This document shows positions 49,469 through 62,990 of a stretch of 64,000 nucleotides of DNA, in pieces. A program made the position numbers and the translations under genes. The notes under the pieces were generated by a model. It was not told the origin of the DNA, made no database searches, and saw nothing but the letters and a program-made list of their open reading frames with translations. The stretch is taken from assembly GCF_018139145.2 (NCBI RefSeq), contig NC_059482.1:7679294-7743293 (forward strand). The letters are read 5' to 3'. How positions within the stretch are numbered: the stretch's first letter is position 1; each line of letters begins with the position of its first letter. The DNA comes from Gymnogyps californianus (Eukaryota > Chordata > Aves > Accipitriformes > Cathartidae).

Positions 49469-51820
49469 TAAAAAAAAAGAGAGAGATTCAGTGGAACTTT
49501 GAAAGCTGGGTATGGTGCTATGCTGAGTTCTCCCTCCTCTGTGCAGGCAGCAGGCAGAAATCAGTGACAGAAATATCCTGTTGCCTCACATTAGTTTCTG
49601 CCAAAGTAGGAGGTTGTCAAGAACAACAACTGAAGTTTGAAACTGGAGTTCATATCCCATGCATTCTTTTTAATGCTCACTGTACTTCCTGCTGGCAGGA
49701 TGTTCTCTACATTGGCATGCCTTGATGATCTCACACTGAAATGTACTACTCTTTTAGGGCCAGGATTTCAATAAACTTTTTAATCAAGGCTACAAAAATG
49801 TGTCTGAGCCTGAAAACATCTCTGGATTCTTTCACTGAATTGAATTTTTCCCGCAAAAGAGGTTTCCCTCTCAGAACTAAGGCTGCCTCCTGTGCTGGAT
49901 AAAAGTCCTTGCAAGAATCCTTGCTCCATCCTGAGCCACTGCTTTTGTATAAGGACTGGTCCTTTGATAGTAGCAAAGAAAATCCCTGAGCACCACGAAG
50001 CCAGGAAAAGCAGAATCAGAGACTAACTACTGAAAGAGCTGCAGTACCAAACCCTGTAACCTTTCTTCCCTGCTTTTCTTTTTTTTTCATTTCTATTGTT
50101 TTCTTCCTAGGTCCAAGTAACTTCTCTTGCCAGTGCAGGTTTTGCTGTGTGGACTGTGAATTCAGAAAGCTTGGCTCTCTCTGAAATGCATTTTTGTATG
50201 CACTTTTGTATGCCCTAAAAATCAATTGTTTGGGTTGAAATTACCACATATTTTGATACGCTGACAAAGTAGAGAGGAGTCTGAAAATCTAAAAACATTC
50301 TGTCTGTCTTCTTTCTAAATCTCACAGTCTTTGGGGAGCTGATTTGTAGTTTTTGACCTGTTGTAGCTGGCAATACTGAGAATCAGTCCTAAGCAGCCTG
50401 CCTACTCTTTTCACCACTCCCTAGAGTCTGTGTAGACATGAGGCAGAATGGCTGCTTTGCACACATGCACCCCACTGTACCTATCCCTGAATATTAATTA
50501 GCATCTGACAACACTTGCTCTTTACAAAGCAGCTGTAAAGAGTGCTACAAGGATTGCTGCGCTCTGGTTCCCCTGAGGCATTTTGGTCTGTTCTCAGGAA
50601 ACCTCCTGCAGTTGATATAACGCCAATCCATCCACCACTAGAGCAGAGAAGCAAAGCAGAAATTTGTCCCATAGCGTACATATACATACCACGACTTTGA
50701 CTTCAAAGCTGTTAACCAGATGCTTTCCTCCATTACATGTTTATTTTTCATAATGCATTTGGCTGCCATATCCACATGCCTAACCTTGGCCTCACAGCCA
50801 CCATGGATTTTGTGCTGTATAATGTGATTATGACCTAAATGAAGCCTGCAAACACATTCTAGACTTAGAGGAAAAAAATAGAGGAGCAAGTATTGCTTTG
50901 TCAACCCCTTCGTTAATATTAGAAAACCAGACTATTTAGTACATAATATTTTTCTGACCTTAAACTTTATAATAATTTAAATTGTCATTGTTAACACTTT
51001 ACAAGTGACTCAATAATTTTCAGAAAGGAAGATAAAAGAACTAAAGTTTTTAACTGAATTTAAAAAAGAGAATTAATCATTTCATAAAGTACCATACGTT
51101 AACCTCATTGTCTGCTTCAGGAGTCTAACCTCTGAAGTTGATACAAAGGTAACCCAAATCCCCCCTGTGAGGACTATTCATATCCATTAATTGTTGCAAT
51201 ACAAGATACTGTAGGTTTGAGCTGGTTGCCAGTTCTTCAGTATCTGAAACGTACTCTCAGCAGAGTGGAGGACACCACTGGGACTCATTTAACTCTGACT
51301 TTCACATTAATTTTGCTGTGCTGTGAAGAGCAAAGACAAAATCAATGTCCATCAGTGATTATTCAAGGTAAAATATCTAGTGATATTGAATACCAATGGT
51401 AGTAGTGAGCATTAAACTTACTTAAGGATTGTGGAGTTGACAAAGCCATTTATTCCAGTTTCACTTAATTTTCAATGAGGCATACGAGTTTAGAAAAATA
51501 TAACAATTACAATGAAAATACTGGATTGCAGTTCCTGGCAAGTCAGATTTTAAATCAAGAAAAAGTATTGTGTATATAAACTTTTTGCAGTGCACAGTTC
51601 AGGGAAGGTTTGAATCATGCAAGGACATGCTAAATCTCTGCAAAGAACATTTCGTGACCGAGGGAGCTAGCCTTTGTAACAGCTGTATTAATTTTGGCAT
51701 TGGATCACTTCTTTGTGGCTTCAGTGCTCGGAGTGTAGGAAAAAAATGCAACTCGTGTGACAGCTCTCCCACACCAGTCCTGTTCACTCTCTTCTCTCAT
51801 TTTCCCCAATAAACCATGTG
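49467..51820. other. Unique AT-rich non-coding DNA
   Basis: Several 60-88-codon open frames occur on both strands (for example 50638-50904 minus and 51570-51812 plus) with no domain. No mobile element recognised. Confidence 0.6.
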
Positions 51821-51860
51821 TGAAATCCTCATTGAGTTAATGGGAGTTTATCAGATTTCA
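51821..51860. repeat. Ancient palindromic repeat fragment
   Basis: TGAAATCCTC at the left end and TCAGATTTCA at the right form an inverted pair (TGAAATC/GATTTCA) around GAGTTAATGGGAGTTTATC. Ends and core correspond to those at 34378-34430. Confidence 0.5.
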
Positions 51861-52097
51861 TCATATAACTTAAAACTTCGTAAATATAGCAACAATAAAC
51901 TGAATGAGCATAAGGGTTTCTATTGACAGTTGTTATGAACATTTCTCAAGTTTTCCCTTGAGATTCTCATAAAACCATTTTTCTTTCTTCCCTGAAATCT
52001 CCCTATTATTATTCCAATGCTATTGGTTATGTCATGTCCCACATTCATCAGAGCTCTTAAAGCACAGTATTTATCTTGGCAAAAAGATAACTGATAG
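51861..52097. other. Unique AT-rich non-coding DNA
   Basis: Nothing recognised. Confidence 0.6.
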
Positions 52098-52150
52098 CCC
52101 AGTTCTCCTCTCATGTAAACCACTGTCATAAAATCAGATCCATTACGCTT
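52098..52150. repeat. Possible ancient palindromic repeat fragment
   Basis: GCCCAGTTCTCCTCTCATGT followed by AAACCACTGTCATAAAATCAG recalls the left half of old amniote repeats beginning 'GGCCCAATTCTCCTCTCACTTACACCxGTGTAAATCAG'. The right half is not seen. Confidence 0.4.
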
Positions 52151-53349
52151 AAAAGGCTTCATTAGTATTGAATTTAAATGGAAATTATTTTCTTTTATTC
52201 CTCCCAATGAAATGTAAAAAAAAAAAAATCACAACTCAATGCAAAAAAATACTTTGAAAAGCAAATCTGGATGACTGTTTGGTCTTGTTTACCCATGGAA
52301 AATAATTTATCTTGCATGGAAGGTGGGCAGCTTTCAGACATAAATTGGTATCAGAAACTCACACTTGTTACAAACAGTTTTGAGGAAAATGTTTAACCAG
52401 CCCTCATTAGTAAAGACCGTGTTTTGGAATAACATCAAGGCAGAATTAGATCAGCCAGTTTTGATTGTCTCTAGGCAAACGTTAGCAGAGATGCTGAGAA
52501 CCATCCTGCAAAACTGCTTTTTATTGGATTCTTCTAGTAGTATCCAGAAGGTGACTGATACACAACAAGTGGTGAAACATTGTCAGTTAAGCCAAATATT
52601 GCCACTTCAGATTTGGAATAGCTTTGCAAAGACGGTATTTTGAGATGCTCTTAGTTTACAGTAAAGTAAGGGATAAAGTGAACATACTCAGTACCTGTTA
52701 AAATCACAGTTTCTTTAAAAGACAGTGTACATAGTGTGGTCAACAGAATTTTTTTTCACTGTAAAGAAATCCAGTGTATTAAAAGGGCACAAAGAAACCC
52801 TGAGGAAGCAAATGAGTCCTTCCCAAAACAAAGACTAAGCTCACAACAATGGTGAATGCAAGCAAAGCAAACAGCCAAATGAGAAATGCCACTAAAAGGG
52901 TCTCATAAATGATTATGTCTTTAATTTTCTTGTTTCTCCAGCTTAAAGCACCATTCACTGGCTTTGACCTATAGTAAAATGTTGTTCATAAGACACAGAG
53001 GAAAATGAAATAGCATTTAAACAAACAAAATCTTCTTAAAAACATAAGCCACAGGGGGGATGGAATTTTTCTCCTATCTTCATTTTACACTTTGTCCTTT
53101 ACTCTAGCATCAAAATTGTTAACTAATTAAATTCTTTCTTCTAAGTAAAATTCCCACTGAATATTTATTTCTATTCTAATGATGCTTTTTTTTGCATCTA
53201 GCCATAAAAAGACTAGCAGTATTTGAACACATTAATCTCTGCAGTTAAGCAGACAATAAAACCCCTACAGAGCCTCTTTCGTACCACAACTGTTTCATTG
53301 TTTGAGGTAGCATCGTTTTCCAATGCACTGCATGTGCAGTACAAAGTAT
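52151..53349. other. Unique AT-rich non-coding DNA, one open frame of note
   Basis: A 92-codon plus-strand frame (52365-52643) has a protein-like composition and ends LPLQIWNSFAKTVF, which recalls the L2 pattern 'APKLWNSLPxSV'. Its upstream part does not match L2, so I leave it unassigned. Nothing else recognised. Confidence 0.5.
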
Positions 53350-53410
53350 GGCCCTAATCCTACACTGTGATCTGCCCTAGCAGAAAATGCATCTGCCTAG
53401 CGGTCCAAAT
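53350..53410. repeat. Possible ancient palindromic repeat fragment
   Basis: GGCCCTAATCCTACACTGTG, ATCTGCCCTAGCAGA and ATGCATCTGCCTAGCGG occur in the order and spacing of an old amniote repeat beginning 'GGCCCTGATCCTGCACTGTGATC..GGCAGA..GCGCCTGCGCGG'. Degenerate and judged by eye. Confidence 0.4.
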
Positions 53411-53649
53411 CACAGCCAAGATCAGAATGTCTTCAAAGTGTTACAAGGTTTACTGTACAGATCTACTTGAAAATTGAGTTTAACAGAAGCTGAGTCAGAA
53501 CCTCCAAATACAGCTAGAAAATGACAAAGCCAATGAAAGTACAAAGGAGAAGAGGCAGAGTCTGACACTGGGATAATAATCAGCTTATTCAGGGAATGAT
53601 ACACCTATATTGAAATTACTGGCCACAGTTATTTGATGTTAATACTTTT
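53411..53649. other. Unique AT-rich non-coding DNA
   Basis: Nothing recognised. Confidence 0.6.
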
Positions 53650-53806
53650 TAATTGCTCATTTATAGGTAAAGCACATTGATATTACTGTCTCTAGTTCAG
53701 ACACTCAAACACAAAGTGCCTTTCCCAAAGTGACAGTTAGTCTCAGAATCAGAACTAAGACCAGCTCTCCTGCCTCCAAATGCCATGCCCAATTAACTAA
53801 ACCATA
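53650..53806 (-). mobile_element. MIR-like SINE remnant
   Basis: On the plus strand the sequence follows the reverse complement of the MIR/CORE-SINE consensus: CTCATTTATAGGTAA ('CCCATTTTACAGATGA'), AAGTGCCTTTCCCAAAGTGA ('AAGTGACTTGCCCAAGGTCA'), CAGTTAGTCTCAGAATCAGA ('CAGCTAGTxAGTGGCAGAGC') and CCAGCTCTCCTGCCTCCAAA ('CCAGGTCTCCTGACTCCAAx'), ending near AACTAAACCATAG ('CCACTATGCCATA'). The element therefore lies on the minus strand. There is an unaligned stretch between the first two blocks. MIRs are ancient tRNA-derived SINEs mobilised by L2, consistent with the L2 remnants in this window. Confidence 0.62.
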
Positions 53807-56800
53807 GTTTCCCACAGGAACAGAATCTGTGCTCATACAGGAAAATCTGTGTGCATGGTACTCAAGGAAATTAAAGTGCAGCTATAAATCTCAGCTAGTA
53901 GCTGCTGTCTGGCCAGCTGCCCAAATTAAGGCCAGAGGTGTCCTCACTATGAAGGAAAATATTTGCTGCTTGTAAATTGATTTTTGTTTCTTCTTCCAAA
54001 GGAAAAAAAAAAATCAGCCACGCATATCCAGCCTTCTCAATTTAAAATGTCACACAATACAGCCTCACAATCATTCAGGTGACACTCTTAAGTTTATCTC
54101 ATGTGACACATTGTAAGTTCAAGGGACACACCAAGGACAGTTCAGTGACATGTTAATTATATCTCCAGCAAGAACATCCACTTAAAAAAAATGTATGTAG
54201 GTATACGTATCCCTTTAGAAGGACAAGAGACTAAGGAGACTGTTCTTTTGTTCTTATTTGAGAAGAACCATTACACACCTCTCAGTAACCAAAAGAGGCA
54301 ACAACCTTGACAATATACACTTAGCTTAAATCCACTTGCTGAAAAAAGCCTGTAGAGTGTCAATAGAAATACATATACAATAATTATATTGATGGTCCTG
54401 TGCTGTTCAGCTAGGAGCTTTTGAAATGGAGATTAGTGGCTGAAGATGATAATGTTCAGGTTCAGGATGTGGCTTTTCAAAAAGTAGTTTTGAAAATGAA
54501 TGCAATGTGAAGCAGGTCCATTGGTTCAGATAATTCTGAATTATATATCTCCTGTGGAGGGAGCAATTGGACTCAACTTCTGTTATTATTAGTCAGAGCA
54601 CTTATGCCTCTGCTGCTGAAGAAAAGTTCATAAACTCAGGTTTGCCTAAGATGGATGAGCCATAATATGCTTATCAGAAGCTACCTACTGTTTTATCTTT
54701 CATTACACATTTTCAGTGTTTCATTTTTCCATTGCCATACTAGGTTGTTAATGAAGATGGCCAAATGGATCATGTCAAATTGTATCCCCATATATATAAA
54801 AATGCAATATGTCACCATATAAGAAAAACAATTCTCATGCCAGTTTATCATCACTGTTACTACCATCTGCAAAGGTTTCTGCAAGTGCCTTTATCAAAAA
54901 GGTTTAAAATGGTTCTTTTGGCATCATCTGGAGAACTATATAATCTCAGAAGCATATTTCTGTCCCTTCCAAACTGATGACAGATTTTTAACTACTGGCA
55001 GCAATAAAACAAATTTCTTTCCAGCACATGATCTCCACTGAAAAAACTTTCCAAGCATATAGTTTCTCTAATGTGCGACAGTCATTCCTGCATCATAATG
55101 CAGAGTGAAATGTACTGTATCGTAATATATACATACCTGAGATGATAGTTTTAAACTCTAAAGTCTGGGGGTCAATCACAGTTTAGAACTGGCAGCAGAG
55201 AATTTGGTGTGCATCGTGAAACCTGTGTGAGGATTTAGGTACATACTTGAACAGCTTTCCTGTCCTGAGCTCTGTGTTGCTCCTTAGGTCAGCTACAGGG
55301 ATCCTAGCTCAAAGATAAACAAGCTATATACCTACAGCAACATCTTCAGTACAGATACGCTAAACTCAAGATGAACAGAGAACGTTGCCTTGAGCCCCAT
55401 TACTAAATCTTGTTGTATCACATTAGGAAGCTATTCAAGAGAGAGAAGCTGATGCAATTAGTTGGTATTAATTTAATAAACTGTCCCTCAACTGTTAATC
55501 TTTGGCAGAACTGTGATTTGCCAACCAATAAAACATTTATTTTTAGGCTATCCCACCAATACTACTGTACTCTTTGTAATGCACGTCTTTAAAAATCCAT
55601 TTGTTTCATTATGGTGTCCCCCTAGCGAAAAGAGCAATAATGCTAAAAGGATTTTTGTATTGGTACTTAACTTAAACTACTACATATTTTGCTGAATGAA
55701 TGGGAAGAGATTTGGATGTGACTTTGGAAATTAGTTTTAATAAATTGTCAGTCCCTCATTTCAGTGAAATGTTTGCCAGAGATGAATATTTGCTATCATC
55801 AGTACTTGCACCACATCTCAAGGGCAGAATTAAAACATACTTCTAACTCAAACTGACATAAATTGCAGGAAGAATCCTTTCAAAAATAAAGGGCTGAAGG
55901 CCATGTCATAAAATGCTTCCTCTACTTCCTCTTCTCTGTTTTTCATCTTCCTGGCAAGGTGAGCTTTCTGACAAAAAAATCTTTTTAAGCCCAGCCAGGA
56001 ATGCAAAAGAGAGAAGTAAAATGGAGAGTCATCACGACATTACTGTTACCAGCTGACGCAGTTAAACTGGGTAAATGCCCAGCCACGCACTATGTTTAAG
56101 AATAATGCAGCCCCCAGAATACTTTGTCCTTTTCTTAGTACAAGAATTGAATACCTGATGTTCTGCAACATTAGCTCAGAGAAAGTTACCAAATTATGCC
56201 ATATGCCTGGCTTTTTATCTGGTACTTTAAAGATCAGGTTAAGTCAGGTGTCAGTGAATTACAATGTTAAACAGTATATATATACATGTCTCTTTCTTTG
56301 TTAGAAACAACTGGATGCTCATTATTTGTGAGGCTCCACAAAGTACAGCTTCTAGACAGCTAACATATATTTTACTTTATTCACTAATTATTTGCACGTA
56401 GATGTTCCAGCCTGGGTCATTTGCTTTTAACCATTAGAAGGTAGCAGAGCTGGCTCCTGAAAGGTATTGGTTTCAGAGACCCTTAAATATTCTCAGGATA
56501 CATTAGCTGATACAATACTCTCTCTTCACTTCCTGCTTATTATTCCAGTCATTTTAACCCTGGCAGACAGTGTTCCAGCACAGCTGATCCCAGTTTAACA
56601 TTTCACACAACCAGTTTTATTTCAGCTATTCATACAACTGGACCAGACAGTTACCAGCTGCATATATGAGATTTTTCCATATGCTACAATGCCTACAACA
56701 CTCTTTTGTTCAATGAAGATCTTGGATATGCCCTTTACCTCTGACTTTAGCTTTGGATTATTTGAAAATTACCAAATGTAACAAGATTCAGATTTTGCTA

Positions 56801-59800
56801 GTATTGTAACGAACAGAGACATTTCAGGATTTAAGCAGAAAGGAGTATGGATTCTTTAATGGAACCCTAGAAAATATTTGTGCAGATACACTTGTTTTTT
56901 AACTTTGTAATTTTAATGGTGACTGTATTAATATGCATAACCAGGGATCCAACCAGTTATTCACAGAAAGTCGTTTTATTTTAAAATTAAATGTTGAGGA
57001 CAAGTTTTCTGCTAATCTGGTATGCTATGACCTGAGCATCAGGGAGCAGATCAGGAAAGGAATAAGTGGAACTAGGTCTTTCAAGGCAGGATTGATACCC
57101 AGAGAGAACCCTTTCATTACAGCCACCGCGTAGCCATTTGCCATTCAGTTTCAGGAAGCAGGGCTCAAAGCCCACCAGTGCTATTTGAGTACCACAGATT
57201 TGATTCTTTTCTGGAGGGTCTTTGTTTCCACAGCTAAAAGTGGATGTTGGCTCTGGCAGTACCTAGAAGAATTGTCTTGAACCCCTGAAAAGTAATACTG
57301 CTACAGGTTCAATCAGTCCTGCCATACAACACTAAGACCATATCGCCAGCTTTATTTGCAGTGAATTATATCTACACAGGAAGGCTCTGACATCAGCACC
57401 TCACGGCTCCTGTTTTTCTATCCCTGAAGAGAAATTTGCTTTTTTACCTCAGTAGCAAAGTACATCGGTAAGCTGAGCAACGCCTGTTCTTCACAGGAAT
57501 ATTACAAAAATTTTCGAATACTCAAACATTTGTGTAGTATTTGAGTAAACTTTCGCTCCTTTACATCAGGAGTGAAATCCTGGCCTGTAGGAAGACACCA
57601 GCAGGTCTATAGTTGTGTCGGTGTAGCAGTAACATTCCAGCACTAAGACTAGCGATATAATCAATGGCTTCGCCAAGGAAATGTCACTGGTGAGGTCCAA
57701 GAACCACTGACACTTCGTATGGGGATGGCTTCTACTTTCAGGCACAGGCAGTTGTCATGATGCACTTTGCGCCAGGGCTCAGCCTCTTTGCCAGATGAAC
57801 ATCTGAAGAGCTCTCGGGTTTTTTAGACTTGTATTTTGCACTCACTCTGCAATCTAATTTCATGCTGTGTTATGCCATTCTACAAACTTCTAATTCATAT
57901 CATGAATTACAATGTTTATAAGCATTTATTTTCTTGCAGACAAGTATCAGAGTTTGGTTTTATTTTTATAACTGCCACAAATGCCAGGTCGAATAAGCAT
58001 CTGCAGGGGTATTTTCACTCAGGGGACTCTCCTCTTTCCATTTTGAAGAGGCTTTCTGTATGTCATCCTTTGTGGAGAGGCAGCACAAACCCTGAGTCCT
58101 TTGTAATAATACTTAATATCTCACATGGTGTACTAACCTTGAACTAGGCTTTTACACAAATACAAACCCAGCAAAGGTGTCATTCAGACAGTTACAGTAG
58201 GCCAGAAGTGACATAAGAAGCAACTTCTCTTCTTATTTTACATAAAAATAAGATACACACAAATATATTATGTATTTCTTAAATCAGCTTTAAAATGTAC
58301 GGTTCTTGTTTGTGCTTAGCAGTACCTACCAACAAGTTCTTTTCATTATTGACAAGAGTATTTACTTTTACAGAAAAAGTACTTGATACAAAAGGAAATA
58401 GGAAAATGGCTTCTGAGACTGTATTATTGTTTGTGAAGCTCCAGAACACAAAGCAACAACAAGGAACTGTTTTCATTTGCAAAGAATTCCTTGAGTGATT
58501 ACTTTGTTTTCCTGCAATTTAGATCTGCCAGCTTGGAAATGGCTATTTAAAGGTTTGTGAGGATTGTCAGCATCATTTTAGAACTGCATAGTTTTATATT
58601 AGTGGTAGGTGCTTTCACAGTCAGCTTGTATCTTGACTCTTTAAATCTCTTAGTTTTACTAGGCAACACAGATACCTTGGGATATATTTTCCACTTGGCT
58701 GAGGCTTGAAATCCTTTTCTAGTGGCGTAAGTTGCCCAGTAAAATGTGTGCCTATTAAATAAATTGCACCTCCAGTTCAATGAATGGTGCAAAAATGTAT
58801 ATCCCTCAAGGTTTTAATAATTAAAAACCCCTTTAAATACCAAGCTAGCTTATTGCTTTTCAAACTCATTCAGGTTCCCTCATGGATCACTTTTTGACAA
58901 AATGGACTTTTTCATGCATATTTTTAAATTTTATTTTGCCAAAGTCACATTTTCAACTGAAAACATATAAAGGAAAAAAGTTCAAACTAGCTCTAGGTAG
59001 AACATTGCAATCTAAACAATAGGGCCAGCAGTCTGTTAGTATCACCTTCAAGGACTGAATTTATTTGTGACGTTAAGGTGGGCTGAATTTAACACTCCAA
59101 AAATGTAAGTCAGCATGATTAATATCTATGGAGAAAGGACGTTTCTCATAAAGACAAAAGGCCATGCCTGTGTTAGGTGGATCCCATGGAGTTCTGATGA
59201 GTTGGAGGTGTTTATAAAACAGTCTCTGTGAATATTCCTGCTTCATTTGTTTTTAATGTATGATGAGACACCTCGGCAATATTTCCATGCAATTTCACCT
59301 TATAAATGCAATGACACCTTTTATATACTCACAGATCATCTGAGGATGTCTGAAGATGCCCGAAATGCAGATTTTGCAAGATCCACTTGCAGGGTTCTGT
59401 AAAACTGTAAATTCTTGGACGCTGTCATCATAGACTATGATACTGCCTGTCATTAATACTTCTGCCTTCCTCAAACACTTAAACACTCACTTTTTTTTAC
59501 ATACTACTTCTCCATATTTCCTAACAGGAAGTAGCTCACATGAATTTATTAACATCTACATTTAAAAAAAAAAATTGAATTTTTCTGTATTGTCTGGGAA
59601 CATTTTAATAGACTTCAGCAGAGGGAACAGATTCCAAAACACTTGTGGTAGTTGGTAGGCAGTTGAGCTTTCTGGGGTATTCTGAGAAACTGACTGTTCC
59701 CCAAATGGACACCACAAATGATTTTTGATCCTCAGAATTTTTTGGTTTAATTACTGTATCAGCCATCCCCCTAATCAATGTATAAAGAAGGGTGTCTTGT

Positions 59801-62800
59801 TATTCATCTGTTTGTTTTCTAATGAAGTCACAGCTCTCTCTTTTGTATAAATAATGCTATGGAGCCATTTAACTGGCTAGAGAGAATGTGTAAATTATAT
59901 CATAGTTATCTATAATATAACAAATTTAGTATCTTTATAAAGAAAAAAATTGTGGCCATGGTGTCCTATCAAAGACATAACAGAAGAGGATTAACATCAA
60001 TAGGAACTATAATTTACGTATGCCATAGTTTTCTGGGTCAGGAGACTTTAGTCCTCTTGCATATAACAGCGTCTGAACTGACTTTTGCTCATTTTCTTAG
60101 GAGTACATTTTTTGTTATTAATGCTTCCACTGGATGTCCTAAAAGAATGCCATGCTGCATTTATATCCTTATAGGTTTGCTACTGTCAAAAATAACAGAC
60201 TCATAAGATACTAAAATGCTGACTTTATCTTCAGCTCTGAACTAAGCTTCAGTCCAGAGGATTTGTCAAACCTGGTCTTGTTTTGACCATATTGAATTAC
60301 AGGTGGTAATACTATGTGATGTGACTGCACGCCTCTGTGTGTGCTAGTCTGAGACTTTACAACACAGAGGGCACAGGAACACACATGGAAAACATGATGT
60401 GTTTTAAACCCAAGCCTTCAGAGATGATCTCCTGGCTCAGGATGCAGTTGAGAATTCAGATTTCTGATACCTTGTATTAGCTATAAGCAGCAGAAAAATT
60501 AACACAATTGGATAGTGCTTGGTTTATGAGGTTGCACAAAACTATGTCAGCCCAGAATCACCATCATGAAAGCAGTCAGACACACAGGTACCTTTTTTTC
60601 AAGACTCCCATTTACCGAAAGGAGGATAGAGAAGAGCCTGCACTAGCTCTTCACAAGGTACAGCAGACATCTGCTTAGGTTTAGCTTCTGTTTGATGGAG
60701 TGGACCTTGTGGCCAGGATTGTTTCCCAACATTTCATATGTTTGACCTTTTCCTGAGCATTTTTATGCACTCCTTCATGTTCTACAGCACAGAAGCAAAG
60801 GAATACTGGAAGTGGGATCTCATTTCCTGGTTGTGCTACAATGATGAGTTTGTTGTTTATGCTAGACAAATTCGTATCATAAAATGTGAACTTATCTGTA
60901 AAAGTTTTGCTTACATTGTTTTTTGAAACTAGGCTTAATTGGACTGAGTTTGGACTCAGACACAAGCTCAATACACAGCACAAAGGTTTCCAGGGAGAAC
61001 TATTCCTAGAAGATCTGTACTGAGTTTTACTGTAGCTGCTCTACACATAATGCCTTGTCCAAAGGGAAGGTCAAAATATTTTACTCCACTGGGCTGGTAA
61101 AAGTGAAATGTTCTAAATAAAAAGAGACAGAGAAATAAAAAACTAATAATACCTGATCAATGAACAGTAGTAGTCTAAATGGCTTGACACTAGTCACTAT
61201 TGATGTGTGGGATACAGTAAGTCAAGAAAACTGAATGTCATGTTGCCCAGCAATGACCAGCACTAGTCTGGTCATAATAACAAAATATCAGAGGTGCCAA
61301 AATAAATCCAGGCCAGGTGGGGTTTGAAACAAAAGAAACCAGGCATTTGTTTTGCTTGCTTGGCCGTAGATTATTGAAATGCCTTAGCCTGTCATTGTCA
61401 GACACAGGACTTACATCCGTAGTGGATGCAGCAGTAGAACAAGGAAAACAGAGTATGGTGGGGCCTTGCATATCCTTGTAGAGAGATCAATTTTGGACTT
61501 GCTACAACGCCAGCCTCAAAGAAAGGGTGATCACCTACAGTTCCTGGGAGCACACTGGGGAAGTACAAAGAAAAGGGACAGACCATGTCCATTAACTCCA
61601 ATTAATGTAATAAACCTCCCCTGAATTTTGTTCAGTTTTAAGTCCAGGTGTGTATTATTTTCCTTTATCAGTCTTTCCTTCAAGCCATTAGAAGAAGTCT
61701 GTGTCTTTCTTTTCCCACAAATGGAGATTCTACACAAATGTGGTCCCACAGCAGGAAACTATACAGTATAGTATAAAAGAACCTTTTATCAAACCTAAAA
61801 GGATTAATGCATTTCTTTCAGCAAAAGCTCTGCATGTCTCCCAACTCAAGCAGTTTATAAAAGGACAAGGATTTTTGTTTAAAAGGCAGGTAAAGCCCAA
61901 TTATCCAACATGAAATCACAAGCTGTTTGTTTGGGATCAAAATTGAATGTGGGAGAAGCAGCCCTCTCAGTAACATGTGCTGGAATGTCAGTGCCTGTAT
62001 TTTGTGGACAAGGAAGCCACCAGGAAAAGAGAAAGATTTTAGCATTTAACATCTCAAGCTAGCACTGTTTTCAGCTTTTGGGCCAGGGTAGCTTAACTGC
62101 AACAAAGCACCATGTCCAACAGAGCCTGTCACGATTTCAATTTTCATAATGAAAGATGTGAACAGTTCTTTTTAGAAAATCTTTTACCAGCCATTTTTTG
62201 CTGTGCTTTTTAGAGCAGTAAAATGAAAATTAGTATCAATTTCTTGTCATTGTTACGAAACCGCAACCCACAAAAGCGTTAGGTGCTACAATGGTAGACA
62301 TCGCAGAGTTGAATGGCTGGACATTCAAGCTCTAACAAATCCTGTTACGATGGTTTTAGAAGTTACTTCCCCAGCTGCCCTCTCCGCTCCTCTGCCAGTT
62401 TACCACTCCTACAGCACAAGGAAATGTAAGTCCAGTCTTCAGCCATTACAATGCAGAGCCTGACATTTTAGCATAAATCCACCTTTACGGCTGTACAAAT
62501 GAAGTGTTCTGACTCGGGAGCTTTGGTGATGGTTCAACACTAGTGTTTACTTCACCTTTCAATACTGAAGGTGCCCCCTATAGCAGAAGCAAATATATAC
62601 TTTTTCCTCAGAAAAGTATTTCCCAGGCCATTATACTAGCTTAAACTGCCAGTGAAGGTAATATTCTGAATAACACATTGATGTGTTTTAACTTGGCTCT
62701 TAATAAAATTGAGGATTATATCACAATTACATTAGAGAATTATATGGATAAAGCACTGTAACCAGAGAGTTAAAATCTTGCATTGACATTGAATCTAAAA

Positions 62801-62950
62801 TTAAAAACAAACAAGACAAATTGTAGCCTGAACAGACTCCTACATAATTTGGAATTTCAATGCATTACTTTGCTGTTAATCAAAGTCTCCTTTCTTTTAA
62901 CCTTAACTGTTTGAATATCTCTCCTGCCTGAATGTCAATATGAGGCAACA
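53807..62950. other. Unique AT-rich non-coding DNA
   Basis: About 9 kb with no gene, RNA gene or clear transposon. Open frames reach 103 codons (57836-58147, plus) and 100 codons (60681-60983, minus) without domains. GGAGTGAAATCCTGGCCTG near 57569 matches the end phrase of the palindromic repeats but has no partner. The segment 61230-61620 is slightly richer in GC and carries overlapping antisense frames. Confidence 0.6.
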
Positions 62951-62990
62951 GTGAAGGTCAATGAGAGTGCCTTGCCATTCACATCGTGTC
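62951..62990. repeat. Possible ancient palindromic repeat core
   Basis: GTGAAGGTCAATGAGAGTGC followed by CTTGCCATTCAC resembles the centre 'TGAAGTCAATGGGAGTxTTGCCATTGAC' of the palindromic repeats. Only the core is visible. Confidence 0.35.

Noticed and set aside
60681..60983. 100-codon minus-strand frame with a protein-like C-terminal half
   Set aside because: No family recognised, no splice or start context, and antisense to another open frame at 60738-60926.
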